This document shows, piece by piece, positions 30,206-38,656 of a DNA stretch of 40,801 bases. Positions within the stretch are counted from its first letter, which is position 1. Every line of letters begins with the position of its first letter. Origin of the DNA: an uncultured Frankineae bacterium (GTDB lineage: Bacteria; Actinomycetota; Actinomycetes; Mycobacteriales; SCTD01); contig CADCUE010000113.1 in assembly GCA_902805805.1 (NCBI GenBank), positions 1-40,801 of the forward strand. Reading direction: 5' to 3'. A program made the position numbers and the translations under genes. Below the pieces are notes generated by a model, which saw only the letters and a list, made by a program, of their open reading frames with translations, did not search any database and was not told where the DNA came from.

Positions 30206-31404
30206 GCGGCGCGCAGGGTGTCGCGGGCGGCCAGCGCCACGGCCCCCGCGGCGAGCGCCCCGCCGAGCGCGACGAGCAGCGCCGTGCGGGCGCCCGACGC
30301 GTCCGCCACGGCGCCGGACACCGCGAAGCCCGCGGCCACGCCGACCCCGAGCCCGGAGTTGAGCCAGCTGAAGCCCTCGGTGCGGGCGGCGGCGGGGACC
30401 AGCTCCTCGACCAGGCCGAACGCCACGATGAGCACGGGGCTGATGGCGAACCCCGCCAGCAGCGCCGCCGGCGCCATGGCGCCGACGCTCGGCGCCAGCA
30501 GCAGCGGCACCAGCCCGGCGGCCAGGAACGCCGTCCCGAGCAGGTAGCGCCGGCGGGCCGAGGCCCGCCAGTGCAGCGTCCCGTACAGCAGCCCCGCGGC
30601 GGCGCTCCCGACGGCGACCAGGGCCAGCAGCAGGCCGCCTCCGACGGCACTGCCCCGCTCCTCGGCGAAGGCGACCATCGACACCTCGACCGTGCCGAAC
30701 AGCACCCCGACGCAGAGCATCGACACGGTCAGCGTCCGCAGACCGGCCGAGGCCAGGGCGCTGCGACCGCGGCCGTCCCGGACCGGCTGGACGACGGGCT
30801 CGGTGCTGCGCAGCGCGACGAACGACAGCGTGCCGGCCGCCCCGAGCCCGAGCGCCACGAGCAGCCCGACGGCGGGGTCGACGAGCGCGCAGAGCACGAC
30901 GACGAGCGGGCCGAGGACGAAGACGACCTCGTCGACGACGGCCTCCCAGGCGTACGCCCGCGGGATCTCGGCCGGGCGGTCGGCGAGGACCGCGCTCCAG
31001 CGGGCGCGCGCGCAGGAGCCGAGCTGGCTGGACGAGGCGCTCATGACCGCGGCGCAGGCCAGCAGCACCGCCACCGGCGCCGACGTCCCGGCCAGGGCGA
31101 CCAGGCCGACGACGCCGACCGCCGACAGCAGCAGGGTCCACGGCAGGACCCGGCGCTGGCCGAGCCGGTCGACCAGGCGCGAGAGCGCCGGGCCGAGCAG
31201 GGCGACGCCGGCGGCGTAGGCGGCGCTCACCAGGCCGGCCAGCGCGTAGGAGCTGCGCCGGTCCTCGACGAGCAGGACCGTGCCGATGCCCAGCATGGCG
31301 ATGGGCAGCCGCCCGACCAGGGCGGCGAGGCTGAAGGCCAGTGCGCCGGGGGTGCGCAGCAGGGGGCCGTAGCCGCGAGCGCCTGCCGAGTGAGGTGGGG
31401 ACAT
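30175..31404 (-). CDS. MFS transporter
   Basis: A 409-residue major facilitator protein with about 12 transmembrane helices. The loop between helices 2 and 3 has the motif-A-like LSRLVDRLGQRRVLP. The protein is Ala/Gly/Leu-rich and resembles actinobacterial drug or metabolite exporters; the substrate is unknown. The ATG at 31404 lies next to a G-run but no standard ribosome-binding site, and TTGGAT eight bases upstream is a poor version of the local -10 box. It diverges from the nucleoside operon across 152 bases. Confidence 0.88.
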   Translation of the reverse strand: MSPPHSAGARGYGPLLRTPGALAFSLAALVGRLPIAMLGIGTVLLVEDRRSSYALAGLVSAAYAAGVALLGPALSRLVDRLGQRRVLPWTLLLSAVGVVGLVALAGTSAPVAVLLACAAVMSASSSQLGSCARARWSAVLADRPAEIPRAYAWEAVVDEVVFVLGPLVVVLCALVDPAVGLLVALGLGAAGTLSFVALRSTEPVVQPVRDGRGRSALASAGLRTLTVSMLCVGVLFGTVEVSMVAFAEERGSAVGGGLLLALVAVGSAAAGLLYGTLHWRASARRRYLLGTAFLAAGLVPLLLAPSVGAMAPAALLAGFAISPVLIVAFGLVEELVPAAARTEGFSWLNSGLGVGVAAGFAVSGAVADASGARTALLVALGGALAAGAVALAARDTLRAAQVPAGSLPG

Positions 31405-31486
31405 CCCCCACGATCCAACCAGGGGTCGAGTCCGAGTCGTGACCGTCTCGCGCCCGAGATGCGGCCAGGACGCTCCGCCGGGCCGT

Positions 31487-31492
31487 TAGCGT
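31487..31492 (+). promoter_or_regulatory. -10 box of the nucleoside operon
   Basis: TAGCGT about 65 bases upstream of the first gene. Unlike most genes in the window it is followed by an untranslated leader (about 31499-31556) ending in a good ribosome-binding site, GGAAGGA at 31543-31549. I see no riboswitch fold in this short leader. Confidence 0.45.
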
Positions 31493-31556
31493 GGCGTCCG
31501 CACTCCGGAGCGCACGACGCGCCGCCCCGGACCCCCTCTGCTCGGAAGGAACTCCC

Positions 31557-32618
31557 TTGCGCCAGCACGCGAACGGGCGACTGCGCTTCGCAGCCGCACT
31601 CGCCGTCCTCACCCTGGGTCTCGCGGCCTGCGGCGGCTCGGAGGACGCCGGGTCCGGCACCGACACCGCCGGGTCCGACGCGGCCGGCGACCTCAAGGTC
31701 GGGCTGGCGTACGACATCGGCGGTCGCGGCGACCAGTCCTTCAACGACGCGGCAGCGGCCGGCCTCGAGAAGGCCGAGAGCGAGCTCGGCGTCGAGGTGC
31801 GCGAGGCCGAGGCGGGGGCGGGCGAGACCGACGCGGCCAAGGAGGAGCGCCTGCGGGTGCTCGCCGACAGCGGGCACAACCCGATCATCGCCGTCGGCTT
31901 CGCCTACTCGCCGGCGATGGCCAAGGTGGCCCCGGAGTTCCCGGAGGTCGACTTCGGCATCGTCGACGACGCCAACGCCAAGGGCGACAACATCTCCAAC
32001 CTCGTCTTCGCCGAGGAGCAGGGCTCGTTCCTCGTCGGCGCGGCCGCAGCCCTGAAGTCCAAGTCCGGCAACGTCGGCTTCATCGGCGGCGTGCAGGTGC
32101 CGCTCATCAGCAAGTTCGAGGTCGGCTTCACCGAGGGCGCCAAGGCCGTCAAGCCCGACATCGAGGTCCAGTCGGTCTACCTCACCCAGCCGCCGGACTT
32201 CACCGGCTTCAACGACCCGGCCAAGGGCCGCACGGCCGCCCAGGGCATGTTCGACGCCGGCGCCGACGTCGTCTACCACGCCGCGGGCGGCTCCGGCGGC
32301 GGCCTGTTCGAGGCGGCCAAGGCCGCGGGCAAGCTCGCGATCGGCGTCGACTCCGACCAGTACGAGACGGCCGCCGACGAGGTCAAGGACGTCGTCCTGA
32401 CCTCGATGCTCAAGAAGGTCGACGTCGCGGTCTTCGACTTCGTCTCCAGCGCGGTCGAGGGCGAGGTCGAGGCCGGCCCGCGCGTCTACGACCTCGAGCA
32501 GGGTGGTGTCGACTACTCCACCTCGGGCGGCAAGGTCGACGACATCAAGACCCAGCTCGACGACTTCAAGCAGAAGATCATCGACGGCGAGATCGAGGTC
32601 ACGGACCCCACCGCCTGA
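31557..32618 (+). CDS. BMP/PnrA-family nucleoside-binding lipoprotein
   Basis: A 353-residue lipoprotein with a Sec lipobox LAAC at about residue 25, a Gly/Ser/Asp-rich linker and a BMP (Med/PnrA) domain. Landmarks are VGLAYDIGGRGDQSFNDAAAAGLEKA, IIAVGFAYSPAMAKVA, FAEEQGSFLVGAAA, VGFIGGVQVPLISKFEVGFTEGAK and VYHAAGGSGGGLFEA, all strongly typical. PnrA-type proteins bind purine and pyrimidine nucleosides outside the membrane. The start is a TTG at 31557, seven bases after GGAAGGA. It heads a nine-gene operon whose enzymes act on nucleosides, which fits the substrate call. Confidence 0.94.
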   Translation: MRQHANGRLRFAAALAVLTLGLAACGGSEDAGSGTDTAGSDAAGDLKVGLAYDIGGRGDQSFNDAAAAGLEKAESELGVEVREAEAGAGETDAAKEERLRVLADSGHNPIIAVGFAYSPAMAKVAPEFPEVDFGIVDDANAKGDNISNLVFAEEQGSFLVGAAAALKSKSGNVGFIGGVQVPLISKFEVGFTEGAKAVKPDIEVQSVYLTQPPDFTGFNDPAKGRTAAQGMFDAGADVVYHAAGGSGGGLFEAAKAAGKLAIGVDSDQYETAADEVKDVVLTSMLKKVDVAVFDFVSSAVEGEVEAGPRVYDLEQGGVDYSTSGGKVDDIKTQLDDFKQKIIDGEIEVTDPTA

Positions 32619-32656
32619 CCGGTGCAGCCGCCCGCGGACGGGGCCCCGAGGCGCGC

Positions 32657-32662
32657 TAGCGT
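32657..32662 (+). promoter_or_regulatory. Possible internal promoter after the lipoprotein gene
   Basis: TAGCGT lies in the 84-base gap between the lipoprotein and ATPase genes, the only real gap in the operon. Transcription from it would start near 32669, ahead of a ribosome-binding site at 32691-32696. Confidence 0.35.
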
Positions 32663-32702
32663 CCCGCGGGCCCCGTCCCGTCCCCGGAGCAGGAGACCTG
32701 CC

Positions 32703-34271
32703 ATCGCCCACGACCGCACGAGCGCGGCACCGCCCCCGGTCTCCGACGCCGTGGCCGTCGAGCTGACCGGGGTGACCAAGCGCTTCCCCGGCGTGGTCGC
32801 CAACCGGGACGTCGACCTGAGGGTCCGGACCGGCACCGTCCACGCCCTCGTCGGCGAGAACGGCGCCGGCAAGTCGACGCTCATGAAGATCCTGTACGGG
32901 ATGCAGCGCCCGGACGAGGGCACCATCCGCGTGGACGGGCGGGAGGTGCGCCTCGGCAACCCGGGTGCCGCCATCGCCGCGGGCATCGGCATGGTGCACC
33001 AGCACTTCATGCTGGCCGACAACCTGACCGTCCTGGAGAACGTCGTGCTCGGCAGCGAGCCCCGCACCGCCGGAGTGCTGCTCGACTTCCGGTCGGCGCG
33101 ACGCAAGATCGCCGAGATCTCCCGCTCGTACGGTCTCGGCGTCGAGCCCGACCGGCTGGTCGCCGATCTCGGCGTCGGCGAGCGCCAGCGGGTGGAGATC
33201 CTCAAGGTGCTCTACCGCGGTGCCCGCATCCTCATCCTCGACGAGCCGACCGCGGTGCTCGTCCCGCACGAGGTCGAGGAGCTGTTCGACAACCTGCGCG
33301 AGCTCAAGGCCGAGGGCCTGACGGTGCTGTTCATCTCGCACAAGCTCGACGAGGTCCTGTCGGTCGCCGACGAGGTGACGGTCATCCGGCGCGGCACGAC
33401 GGTCGCGACGGTCGACCCGCGCGCGACGACGGCCCGGCAGCTGGCCGAGCTCATGGTCGGCAGCGAGCTGCCGTCGCCCGAGACGCGGGAGTCGACGGTC
33501 ACCGACGAGGAGGTCCTGCGGGTCGAGGGCCTCGTGCTGCGCGACGCCGACGGCCGGGCGGTCGTGGACGACGTCTCGTTCGTCATCGCCCGTGGCGAGG
33601 TCCTGGGGCTGGCCGGGGTCGAGGGCAACGGCCAGGCCGAGCTGGTCGAGACGCTCATCGGCATCCGGCGCGCCGACGCCGGGCGCACCCTGCTGCGCGG
33701 GGAGGACATCAGCGCAGCGTCGACCCGCGAGCGGCGCGAGCGCGGCATGGGCTACGTGCCCGAGGACCGGCACCGGCACGGGCTGCTGCTCGACGCGCCG
33801 CTGTGGGAGAACCGCATCCTCGGCCACCAGACGGCGCCCGAGGTCTCCCGCGGTCCGTGGATCGACCGGGCGGCGGCGCGCGCCGACTCCACCCGCATCG
33901 TCGAGGAGTACGACGTCCGCACCCCCGGCATCGACGTGCTGGCCAGCGCCCTGTCCGGCGGCAACCAGCAGAAGTTCATCGTCGGGCGGGAGCTCAGCGG
34001 CGACATCGCGCTGCTCATCGCCAGCCACCCGACCCGCGGCGTCGACGTCGGCGCCCAGGCCGCCATCTGGGACTCTCTGCGCGCCGCCCGGCGCGACGGC
34101 CTCGCGGTGCTGCTCGTGTCGGCCGACCTCGACGAGCTGATCGGCCTGTCGGACCGGATCTCGGTGGTGCTGCGCGGGCGGGTCGTCGCCGAGGTCGACC
34201 CGTCCGACGTCACCCCGGAGCAGCTCGGCTCGGCCATGACCGGCGCAGACCCCGGCCGGGGGGCCGCCTGA
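32703..34271 (+). CDS. Nucleoside ABC importer ATPase, two-domain
   Basis: A 522-residue ATPase with two nucleotide-binding domains, like sugar and nucleoside importers (RbsA/NupA type). The first domain has Walker A GENGAGKST, MVHQHFML, a weak signature VGERQRVEI and LILDEPTAVL. The second has GVEGNGQAE in place of Walker A and a canonical LSGGNQQK signature, then HPTRGVDVG. The start is uncertain: AGGAGA at 32691-32696 points to ATC at 32703 as initiator. The alternatives are GTG at 32751 (no ribosome-binding site, 506 residues) and GTG at 32622 (upstream of the possible internal promoter). The first permease gene overlaps its stop by one base (TGATG). Confidence 0.93.
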   Translation: MAHDRTSAAPPPVSDAVAVELTGVTKRFPGVVANRDVDLRVRTGTVHALVGENGAGKSTLMKILYGMQRPDEGTIRVDGREVRLGNPGAAIAAGIGMVHQHFMLADNLTVLENVVLGSEPRTAGVLLDFRSARRKIAEISRSYGLGVEPDRLVADLGVGERQRVEILKVLYRGARILILDEPTAVLVPHEVEELFDNLRELKAEGLTVLFISHKLDEVLSVADEVTVIRRGTTVATVDPRATTARQLAELMVGSELPSPETRESTVTDEEVLRVEGLVLRDADGRAVVDDVSFVIARGEVLGLAGVEGNGQAELVETLIGIRRADAGRTLLRGEDISAASTRERRERGMGYVPEDRHRHGLLLDAPLWENRILGHQTAPEVSRGPWIDRAAARADSTRIVEEYDVRTPGIDVLASALSGGNQQKFIVGRELSGDIALLIASHPTRGVDVGAQAAIWDSLRAARRDGLAVLLVSADLDELIGLSDRISVVLRGRVVAEVDPSDVTPEQLGSAMTGADPGRGAA

Positions 34272-35377
34272 TGCGCCGCTGGGACCTGCGCGACGTCGCG
34301 CTCGGGCTCGCCGCGCCGCTGCTCGCGATCGTCTTCTCGCTGGTGATCGCCTCGCTCGTGCTCATCGGCGCCGGCGACCCGGTGTGGTCGACGTTCGCGC
34401 TGCTGCTCGACTACGGCCAGCGCCCGCGCAGCATCACCCTCGTGCTGAACGCCGCCACGACCTACTACCTGTCGGCGCTGGCCGTGGCCATCGGCTTCCG
34501 CATGAACCTGTTCAACATCGGGGTGGACGGCCAGTACCGCCTCGCGGCCATGAGCGCCGCCTGGGTCGGCGGGGCGGTCAGCCTGCCGACCGGTCTGCAC
34601 CAGCTGGTCATCGTGCTGGTCGCCGTCTGCGTGGGCGCCATGTGGGCGGGCCTGGCCGGACTGCTCAAGGCCACCCGCGGCGTGAGCGAGGTCATCTCGA
34701 CGATCATGCTGAACGCCATCGCGACCGGTCTGGTGGCGTTCTTCCTGCGCGAGGTGGCCGTCCCGGTCGCCGGCAGCAACAACATCGGCACGCGCCCCCT
34801 CGCCGAGTCGGGCCGGCTGGGCGGGCTGCCTCTCGTGCCGGACTCCCCGCTGGACGTCTTCGGCTTCCTGCCGGTCGCGGTCCTCGCCGGACTGGCCTAC
34901 TGGCTCGTGCTCGGCCGCACCCGCTTCGGCTTCGAGCTGCGCGCGACGGGCCGGTCGGAGTCCGCAGCGGTCGCGAGCGGTGTGGACGTGCGGCGGATGG
35001 TGGTCACGACGATGCTGCTGTCCGGCGCGGTGGCCGGCCTGGTCGGCATGCCGCAGCTGCTCGGCGCCTCGTACTCCTACAGCCTCGACTTCCCGGCCGG
35101 GCTCGGCTTCACCGGCATCGCGATCGCCCTGCTCGGGCGCAACCACCCGGTCGGCATCGCGCTCGGCGCGCTGCTGTGGGCCTATCTCGACGTCTCCTCG
35201 GTGATCCTCGACATCGAGGGCATCTCGCGGGAGATCGTCACGATCATGCAGGGGTCGATCGTGCTCGCCGTCGTCGTCGCCTACGAGCTCGTGCGCCGCT
35301 ACCGGCTGCGGTCCGAGCAGTCACGGGTCGGCCGTGCGCTGGCCGAGACGCCGCGCCCGACGCAGGTGTCGGCATGA
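34271..35377 (+). CDS. Nucleoside ABC importer permease 1
   Basis: A 368-residue permease of the BPD_transp_2/NupP type with about nine to ten transmembrane helices. Landmarks are FRMNLFNIGVDGQYRLAA, TRGVSEVISTIMLNAIA and FTGIAIALLGRNHPVGI, all typical of nucleoside (YufP-like) permeases. It forms the membrane channel together with permease 2. The ATG at 34271 overlaps the ATPase stop and its own stop overlaps the next ATG (ATGA), so expression is tightly coupled. Confidence 0.94.
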   Translation: MRRWDLRDVALGLAAPLLAIVFSLVIASLVLIGAGDPVWSTFALLLDYGQRPRSITLVLNAATTYYLSALAVAIGFRMNLFNIGVDGQYRLAAMSAAWVGGAVSLPTGLHQLVIVLVAVCVGAMWAGLAGLLKATRGVSEVISTIMLNAIATGLVAFFLREVAVPVAGSNNIGTRPLAESGRLGGLPLVPDSPLDVFGFLPVAVLAGLAYWLVLGRTRFGFELRATGRSESAAVASGVDVRRMVVTTMLLSGAVAGLVGMPQLLGASYSYSLDFPAGLGFTGIAIALLGRNHPVGIALGALLWAYLDVSSVILDIEGISREIVTIMQGSIVLAVVVAYELVRRYRLRSEQSRVGRALAETPRPTQVSA

Positions 35378-36648
35378 CGTCCGCCTCGCCCGAGCACGGC
35401 GCCTCCACGGTCGACCCGGTCCTGCGGCGGCAGAGCCGGGTCGCCCTCACCCGCGGGCGCCTGCTGCTCGGCGCGGCCGGTCTGCTCGTCGTGCTGTCGC
35501 TGGTGCGCATCGTCACGGGGGCGGACGACATCACCTCCGGCGGGACCGTCTCCGCGGCGCTGGCGCTCGCCGTGCCGATCGGCATGGCGGGTCTGGGGGC
35601 GCTGTGGTCCGAGCGGGCCGGCGTGGTCAACATCGGTCTCGAGGGGATGCTCGTCCTCGGCACGTGGGCAGCCGGCTGGGCCGGCTACCAGTACGGCCCG
35701 TGGGCCGGCGTCGCCGCCGCGGTGGTGTTCGGCGCCGTCGGCGGCCTGCTGCACGCGGTCGCCACGGTCTCGTTCGGCGTCGACCACGTGGTCAGCGGCG
35801 TCGCGATCATCCTGCTCGGCACGGGCACCGCGCAGTACCTGTCCTCGGTGGCCTACGAGGGCGTGCCCGGGGGCGGTGACACCCAGTCGCCGCAGGTCGC
35901 CGACCTCCCGTCGGTCAGCGTGCCGGGGGTCGGGGGCGTCCTCGGCGACCTGGAGCGCACCGGCTGGTTCCTGCTCGCCGACGTCGCGGGCCTCCTGCGC
36001 GGGCTGCTCACGGACGTGTCCGCGCTGACCCTGATCGCCGTCGGGCTGGTCGTCCTCACCTGGTTCGTGCTGTGGCGCACGTCCTTCGGGCTGCGCCTGC
36101 GCGCGTGCGGCGAGCGCCCCGAGGCCGCCGAGTCCCTCGGCGTCAACGTCTACACGATGAAGTACGCCGCCGTCGTCGTCTCCGGTGCCCTCGCCGGGCT
36201 CGGCGGCGCCTTCCTCGCCATCGTCGCCTCCAGCGCCTACCGCGAGGGGCAGACCGGCGGGCGCGGCTTCATCGGCATCGCCGCCATGATCTTCGGCAAC
36301 TGGCGGCCCGGCGGCACCGCGGCCGGTGCGGCGCTGTTCGGCTACGCCGACGCCCTGCAGCTGCGCCGGGGCGGCGAGTCGGTGCACGCCCTGCTGCTGC
36401 TCGTCGGCCTGGTCGTGCTCGCCCTGGGCGTCTGGCTGATCGTCCGGGGCTCGCGCCGGGCCGGGATCGCGGGGCTGCTCGCGGCCGTCGCCGTGCTCAC
36501 GTGGTTCGGGCTGACCGACGTCGTGCCCGGCGAGCTGACCGGCCTGACGCCGTACGTCGCGACGCTGCTGGTGCTGGGCGTGGCGGCCCAGCGGCTGCGA
36601 CCACCGGCCGCCGACGGCGTCCCCTACCGCCGCGGGAGCGCGTCGTGA
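35374..36648 (+). CDS. Nucleoside ABC importer permease 2
   Basis: A 424-residue permease, partner of permease 1 (NupQ/YufQ type). Landmarks are LWSERAGVVNIGLEGMLVLG, VSFGVDHVVSGVAIILLGTG and RGFIGIAAMIFGNWRPGGT. It is longer than most partners (about 310-330): a central soluble loop (about 160-200, GGGDTQSPQVADLPSVSVPG) and an additional pair of C-terminal hydrophobic segments account for the excess. The cytidine deaminase GTG overlaps its stop by 4 nt. Confidence 0.93.
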   Translation: MTSASPEHGASTVDPVLRRQSRVALTRGRLLLGAAGLLVVLSLVRIVTGADDITSGGTVSAALALAVPIGMAGLGALWSERAGVVNIGLEGMLVLGTWAAGWAGYQYGPWAGVAAAVVFGAVGGLLHAVATVSFGVDHVVSGVAIILLGTGTAQYLSSVAYEGVPGGGDTQSPQVADLPSVSVPGVGGVLGDLERTGWFLLADVAGLLRGLLTDVSALTLIAVGLVVLTWFVLWRTSFGLRLRACGERPEAAESLGVNVYTMKYAAVVVSGALAGLGGAFLAIVASSAYREGQTGGRGFIGIAAMIFGNWRPGGTAAGAALFGYADALQLRRGGESVHALLLLVGLVVLALGVWLIVRGSRRAGIAGLLAAVAVLTWFGLTDVVPGELTGLTPYVATLLVLGVAAQRLRPPAADGVPYRRGSAS

Positions 36649-37034
36649 CCGTCGACTGGGACGCGCTGCGCCGGGCGGCGGCCGAGGCGGCGACGCAGGC
36701 GTACGCGCCGTACTCCGGGCTGCACGTCGGCGCCGCGGCGCTCGTCGACGACGGGCGGCGCGTGACCGGGTGCAACGTCGAGAACGCGTCGTACGGCCTC
36801 GGGCTGTGCGCCGAGTGCGGGCTCGTCAGCGCGCTGCACGCGTCGGGCGGGGGGCGGCTCACCGCGTTCGCGTGCCGCACGGACACCGGCGTCCTGCTGA
36901 TGCCGTGCGGGCGCTGCCGCCAGCTGCTGTGGGAGTCGGGCGGGCCGGAGCTGCTCGTGGACACCCCCCGCGGCGTGCTGGCGATGACGGAGGTCCTGCC
37001 CGACGCGTTCGGCGCGCCGGACCTGCCGGCATGA
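36645..37034 (+). CDS. cdd: Cytidine deaminase
   Basis: A 129-residue zinc deaminase that converts cytidine and deoxycytidine to uridine forms. The substrate loop is CNVENASYG, the catalytic CAEC supplies the first zinc Cys and the proton-shuttling Glu, and PCGRC gives the other two zinc cysteines, as in the tetrameric Cdd class. The N-terminal APYSGLHVGAAAL is also typical. The GTG at 36645 overlaps permease 2, and the stop overlaps the deoA start (ATGA). Together with the importer this is the first salvage step. Confidence 0.96.
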   Translation: MTVDWDALRRAAAEAATQAYAPYSGLHVGAAALVDDGRRVTGCNVENASYGLGLCAECGLVSALHASGGGRLTAFACRTDTGVLLMPCGRCRQLLWESGGPELLVDTPRGVLAMTEVLPDAFGAPDLPA

Positions 37035-38305
37035 CGCACGCCGCCGTGGACGTGATCCGGGCCAAGCGCGACGGCCGGGAGCTGTCCGACGAGCAGATCG
37101 GGTGGCTCCTGCCGGCGTACCTGCAGGGAGAGGTCGCCCCCGAGCAGATGAGCGCGCTGCTCATGGCGGTCGTCTGGCGCGGTCTGAGCCCGCGGGAGCT
37201 GTCCACGTGGACCACCGCGATGGTGGCGAGCGGCGAGCGGATGGACCTGTCCGGCACCGGCCGCCCCGTCGTCGACAAGCACTCCTCCGGCGGGGTCGGC
37301 GACAAGGTGTCGCTCGTCGTGGCGCCCCTGGTGGCGGCTCTCGGCGTGGCCGTGCCCAAGCTGTCCGGCCGCGGGCTCGGCCACACCGGCGGGACGCTCG
37401 ACAAGCTCGAGAGCATCCCCGGCTGGCGCGGCGAGCTGACCCGGACGCAGTTCCTCGACCAGCTGCGCGACGTGGGCGCGGTCATCGGCAGCGCGGGCGA
37501 TGCCCTGGCACCGGCGGACAGGTCGCTGTACGCCCTGCGCGACGTCACCGCGACGGTCGAGTCGATCCCGCTGATCGCCAGCAGCATCATGAGCAAGAAG
37601 ATCGCCGGCGGGGCCGACGCGGTGCTGCTCGACGTCAAGGTCGGCGCCGGCGCGTTCATGAAGGAGCTCGGCCCGGCCCGCGAGCTGGCGCAGACGATGG
37701 TGCGGCTCGGCGCCGACGCCGGCGTCCGCACCGTCTGCCTGCTCACCTCGATGGAGGCGCCGCTCGGCCGCGCGGTCGGCAACGCGCTGGAGGTCGCCGA
37801 GGCGGTCGAGGTGCTGCGCGGCGGCGGCCCGGACGACCTGCGCGAGGTCTGCCTCGCGGTCGCCGCCGAGATGCTCGCCCTGGGCGGCGCCTCTCCGGAC
37901 CCGGCACCGGCGCTCGCCGACGGCCGCGCGTACGCGGTGTGGGAGCGGATGGTCGCGGCGCAGGGCGGCGACCCGGCGGCGCCGCTGCCGGAGGCGGCCT
38001 CCGTCGAGGTCGTCGAGGCGCCCCGCGACGGGCACCTGGTGCGGGTCGACGCGCTGGCGGTCGGCACCGCCGCGTGGCGCCTCGGCGCCGGGCGGGCCCG
38101 CAAGGAGGACGCCGTCGACCCCGCCGCCGGCGTCGTGCTGCAGGCGGCGCTCGGCGACCGCGTGGCGGCGGGCCAGCCCCTCGCGGTCCTGCACGCGTCG
38201 TCGCCCGAGCGCCTGGCGGAGGGCCGCGCGGCGCTCGCCGACGCCTTCGTGCTCGCCGACGCCCCCGCCCCCGCCGTCCCCCTCGTCCTGGAGAAGGTGT
38301 CCTGA
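37031..38305 (+). CDS. deoA: Thymidine/pyrimidine-nucleoside phosphorylase
   Basis: A 424-residue class II nucleoside phosphorylase. Landmarks are DKHSSGGVGDKVSLV, the signature SGRGLGHTGGTLDKLESIPG, and SSIMSKKIAGGADAVLLDVKVGAGAFM. It splits thymidine, deoxyuridine and, in many actinobacteria, uridine into base and (deoxy)ribose 1-phosphate. It receives uridine made by the upstream deaminase. The ATG at 37031 overlaps cdd and the stop overlaps the cupin ATG (TGATG). Confidence 0.96.
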   Translation: MTHAAVDVIRAKRDGRELSDEQIGWLLPAYLQGEVAPEQMSALLMAVVWRGLSPRELSTWTTAMVASGERMDLSGTGRPVVDKHSSGGVGDKVSLVVAPLVAALGVAVPKLSGRGLGHTGGTLDKLESIPGWRGELTRTQFLDQLRDVGAVIGSAGDALAPADRSLYALRDVTATVESIPLIASSIMSKKIAGGADAVLLDVKVGAGAFMKELGPARELAQTMVRLGADAGVRTVCLLTSMEAPLGRAVGNALEVAEAVEVLRGGGPDDLREVCLAVAAEMLALGGASPDPAPALADGRAYAVWERMVAAQGGDPAAPLPEAASVEVVEAPRDGHLVRVDALAVGTAAWRLGAGRARKEDAVDPAAGVVLQAALGDRVAAGQPLAVLHASSPERLAEGRAALADAFVLADAPAPAVPLVLEKVS

Positions 38306-38655
38306 TGCCCGAGCTGGTCGACGCCCCCGTACGGGTGCCCGTGCCCGGCGGCAAGCTCATCGACGAGTACGTCGGGCGCGCCAGCACCGGCACCGGCGCG
38401 GTCAGCGTGGCGCACATGCGCTCGCCCGCGGGCTGGGAGGAGCCGGCGCAGCGGCCCGACTTCGACGAGGTCACGCTCGTGCTGTCGGGCGCCGTGCACG
38501 TCGAGCACGACGGCGGGGTGCTCGAGGTCGGCGCCGGGCAGGCCGTGCTCACCCGCGCCGGCGAGCGCGTCCGCTACACCACCCCCGCCGGCGCCGAGTA
38601 CGTCGCGGTGTGCCTGCCGGCCTTCGCGCCCGACACCGTCCACCGGGAGGACTGA
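38305..38655 (+). CDS. Small cupin-domain protein
   Basis: A 116-residue single cupin barrel. The two conserved blocks are PDFDEVTLVLSGAVHVEHDGGVLEVGAGQAV and, after a gap, AGERVRYTTPAGAEYVAVCLPAF. The usual histidine pair of motif 1 is missing (RPDFDE in place of HxH), leaving only Glu and few possible ligands, so it may not bind metal in the standard way. It could bind a sugar, base or other small ligand, or be an isomerase. It is locked between deoA and the dioxygenase gene by 1-nt overlap and 1-nt spacing, so a role in nucleoside or deoxyribose processing is likely but unproven. Confidence 0.82.
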   Translation: MPELVDAPVRVPVPGGKLIDEYVGRASTGTGAVSVAHMRSPAGWEEPAQRPDFDEVTLVLSGAVHVEHDGGVLEVGAGQAVLTRAGERVRYTTPAGAEYVAVCLPAFAPDTVHRED

Positions 38656-38656
38656 C

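Noticed and set aside
31493..31556. Possible riboswitch ahead of the nucleoside operon
   Set aside because: The leader is under 60 bases and I find no purine, preQ1 or other known conserved core.
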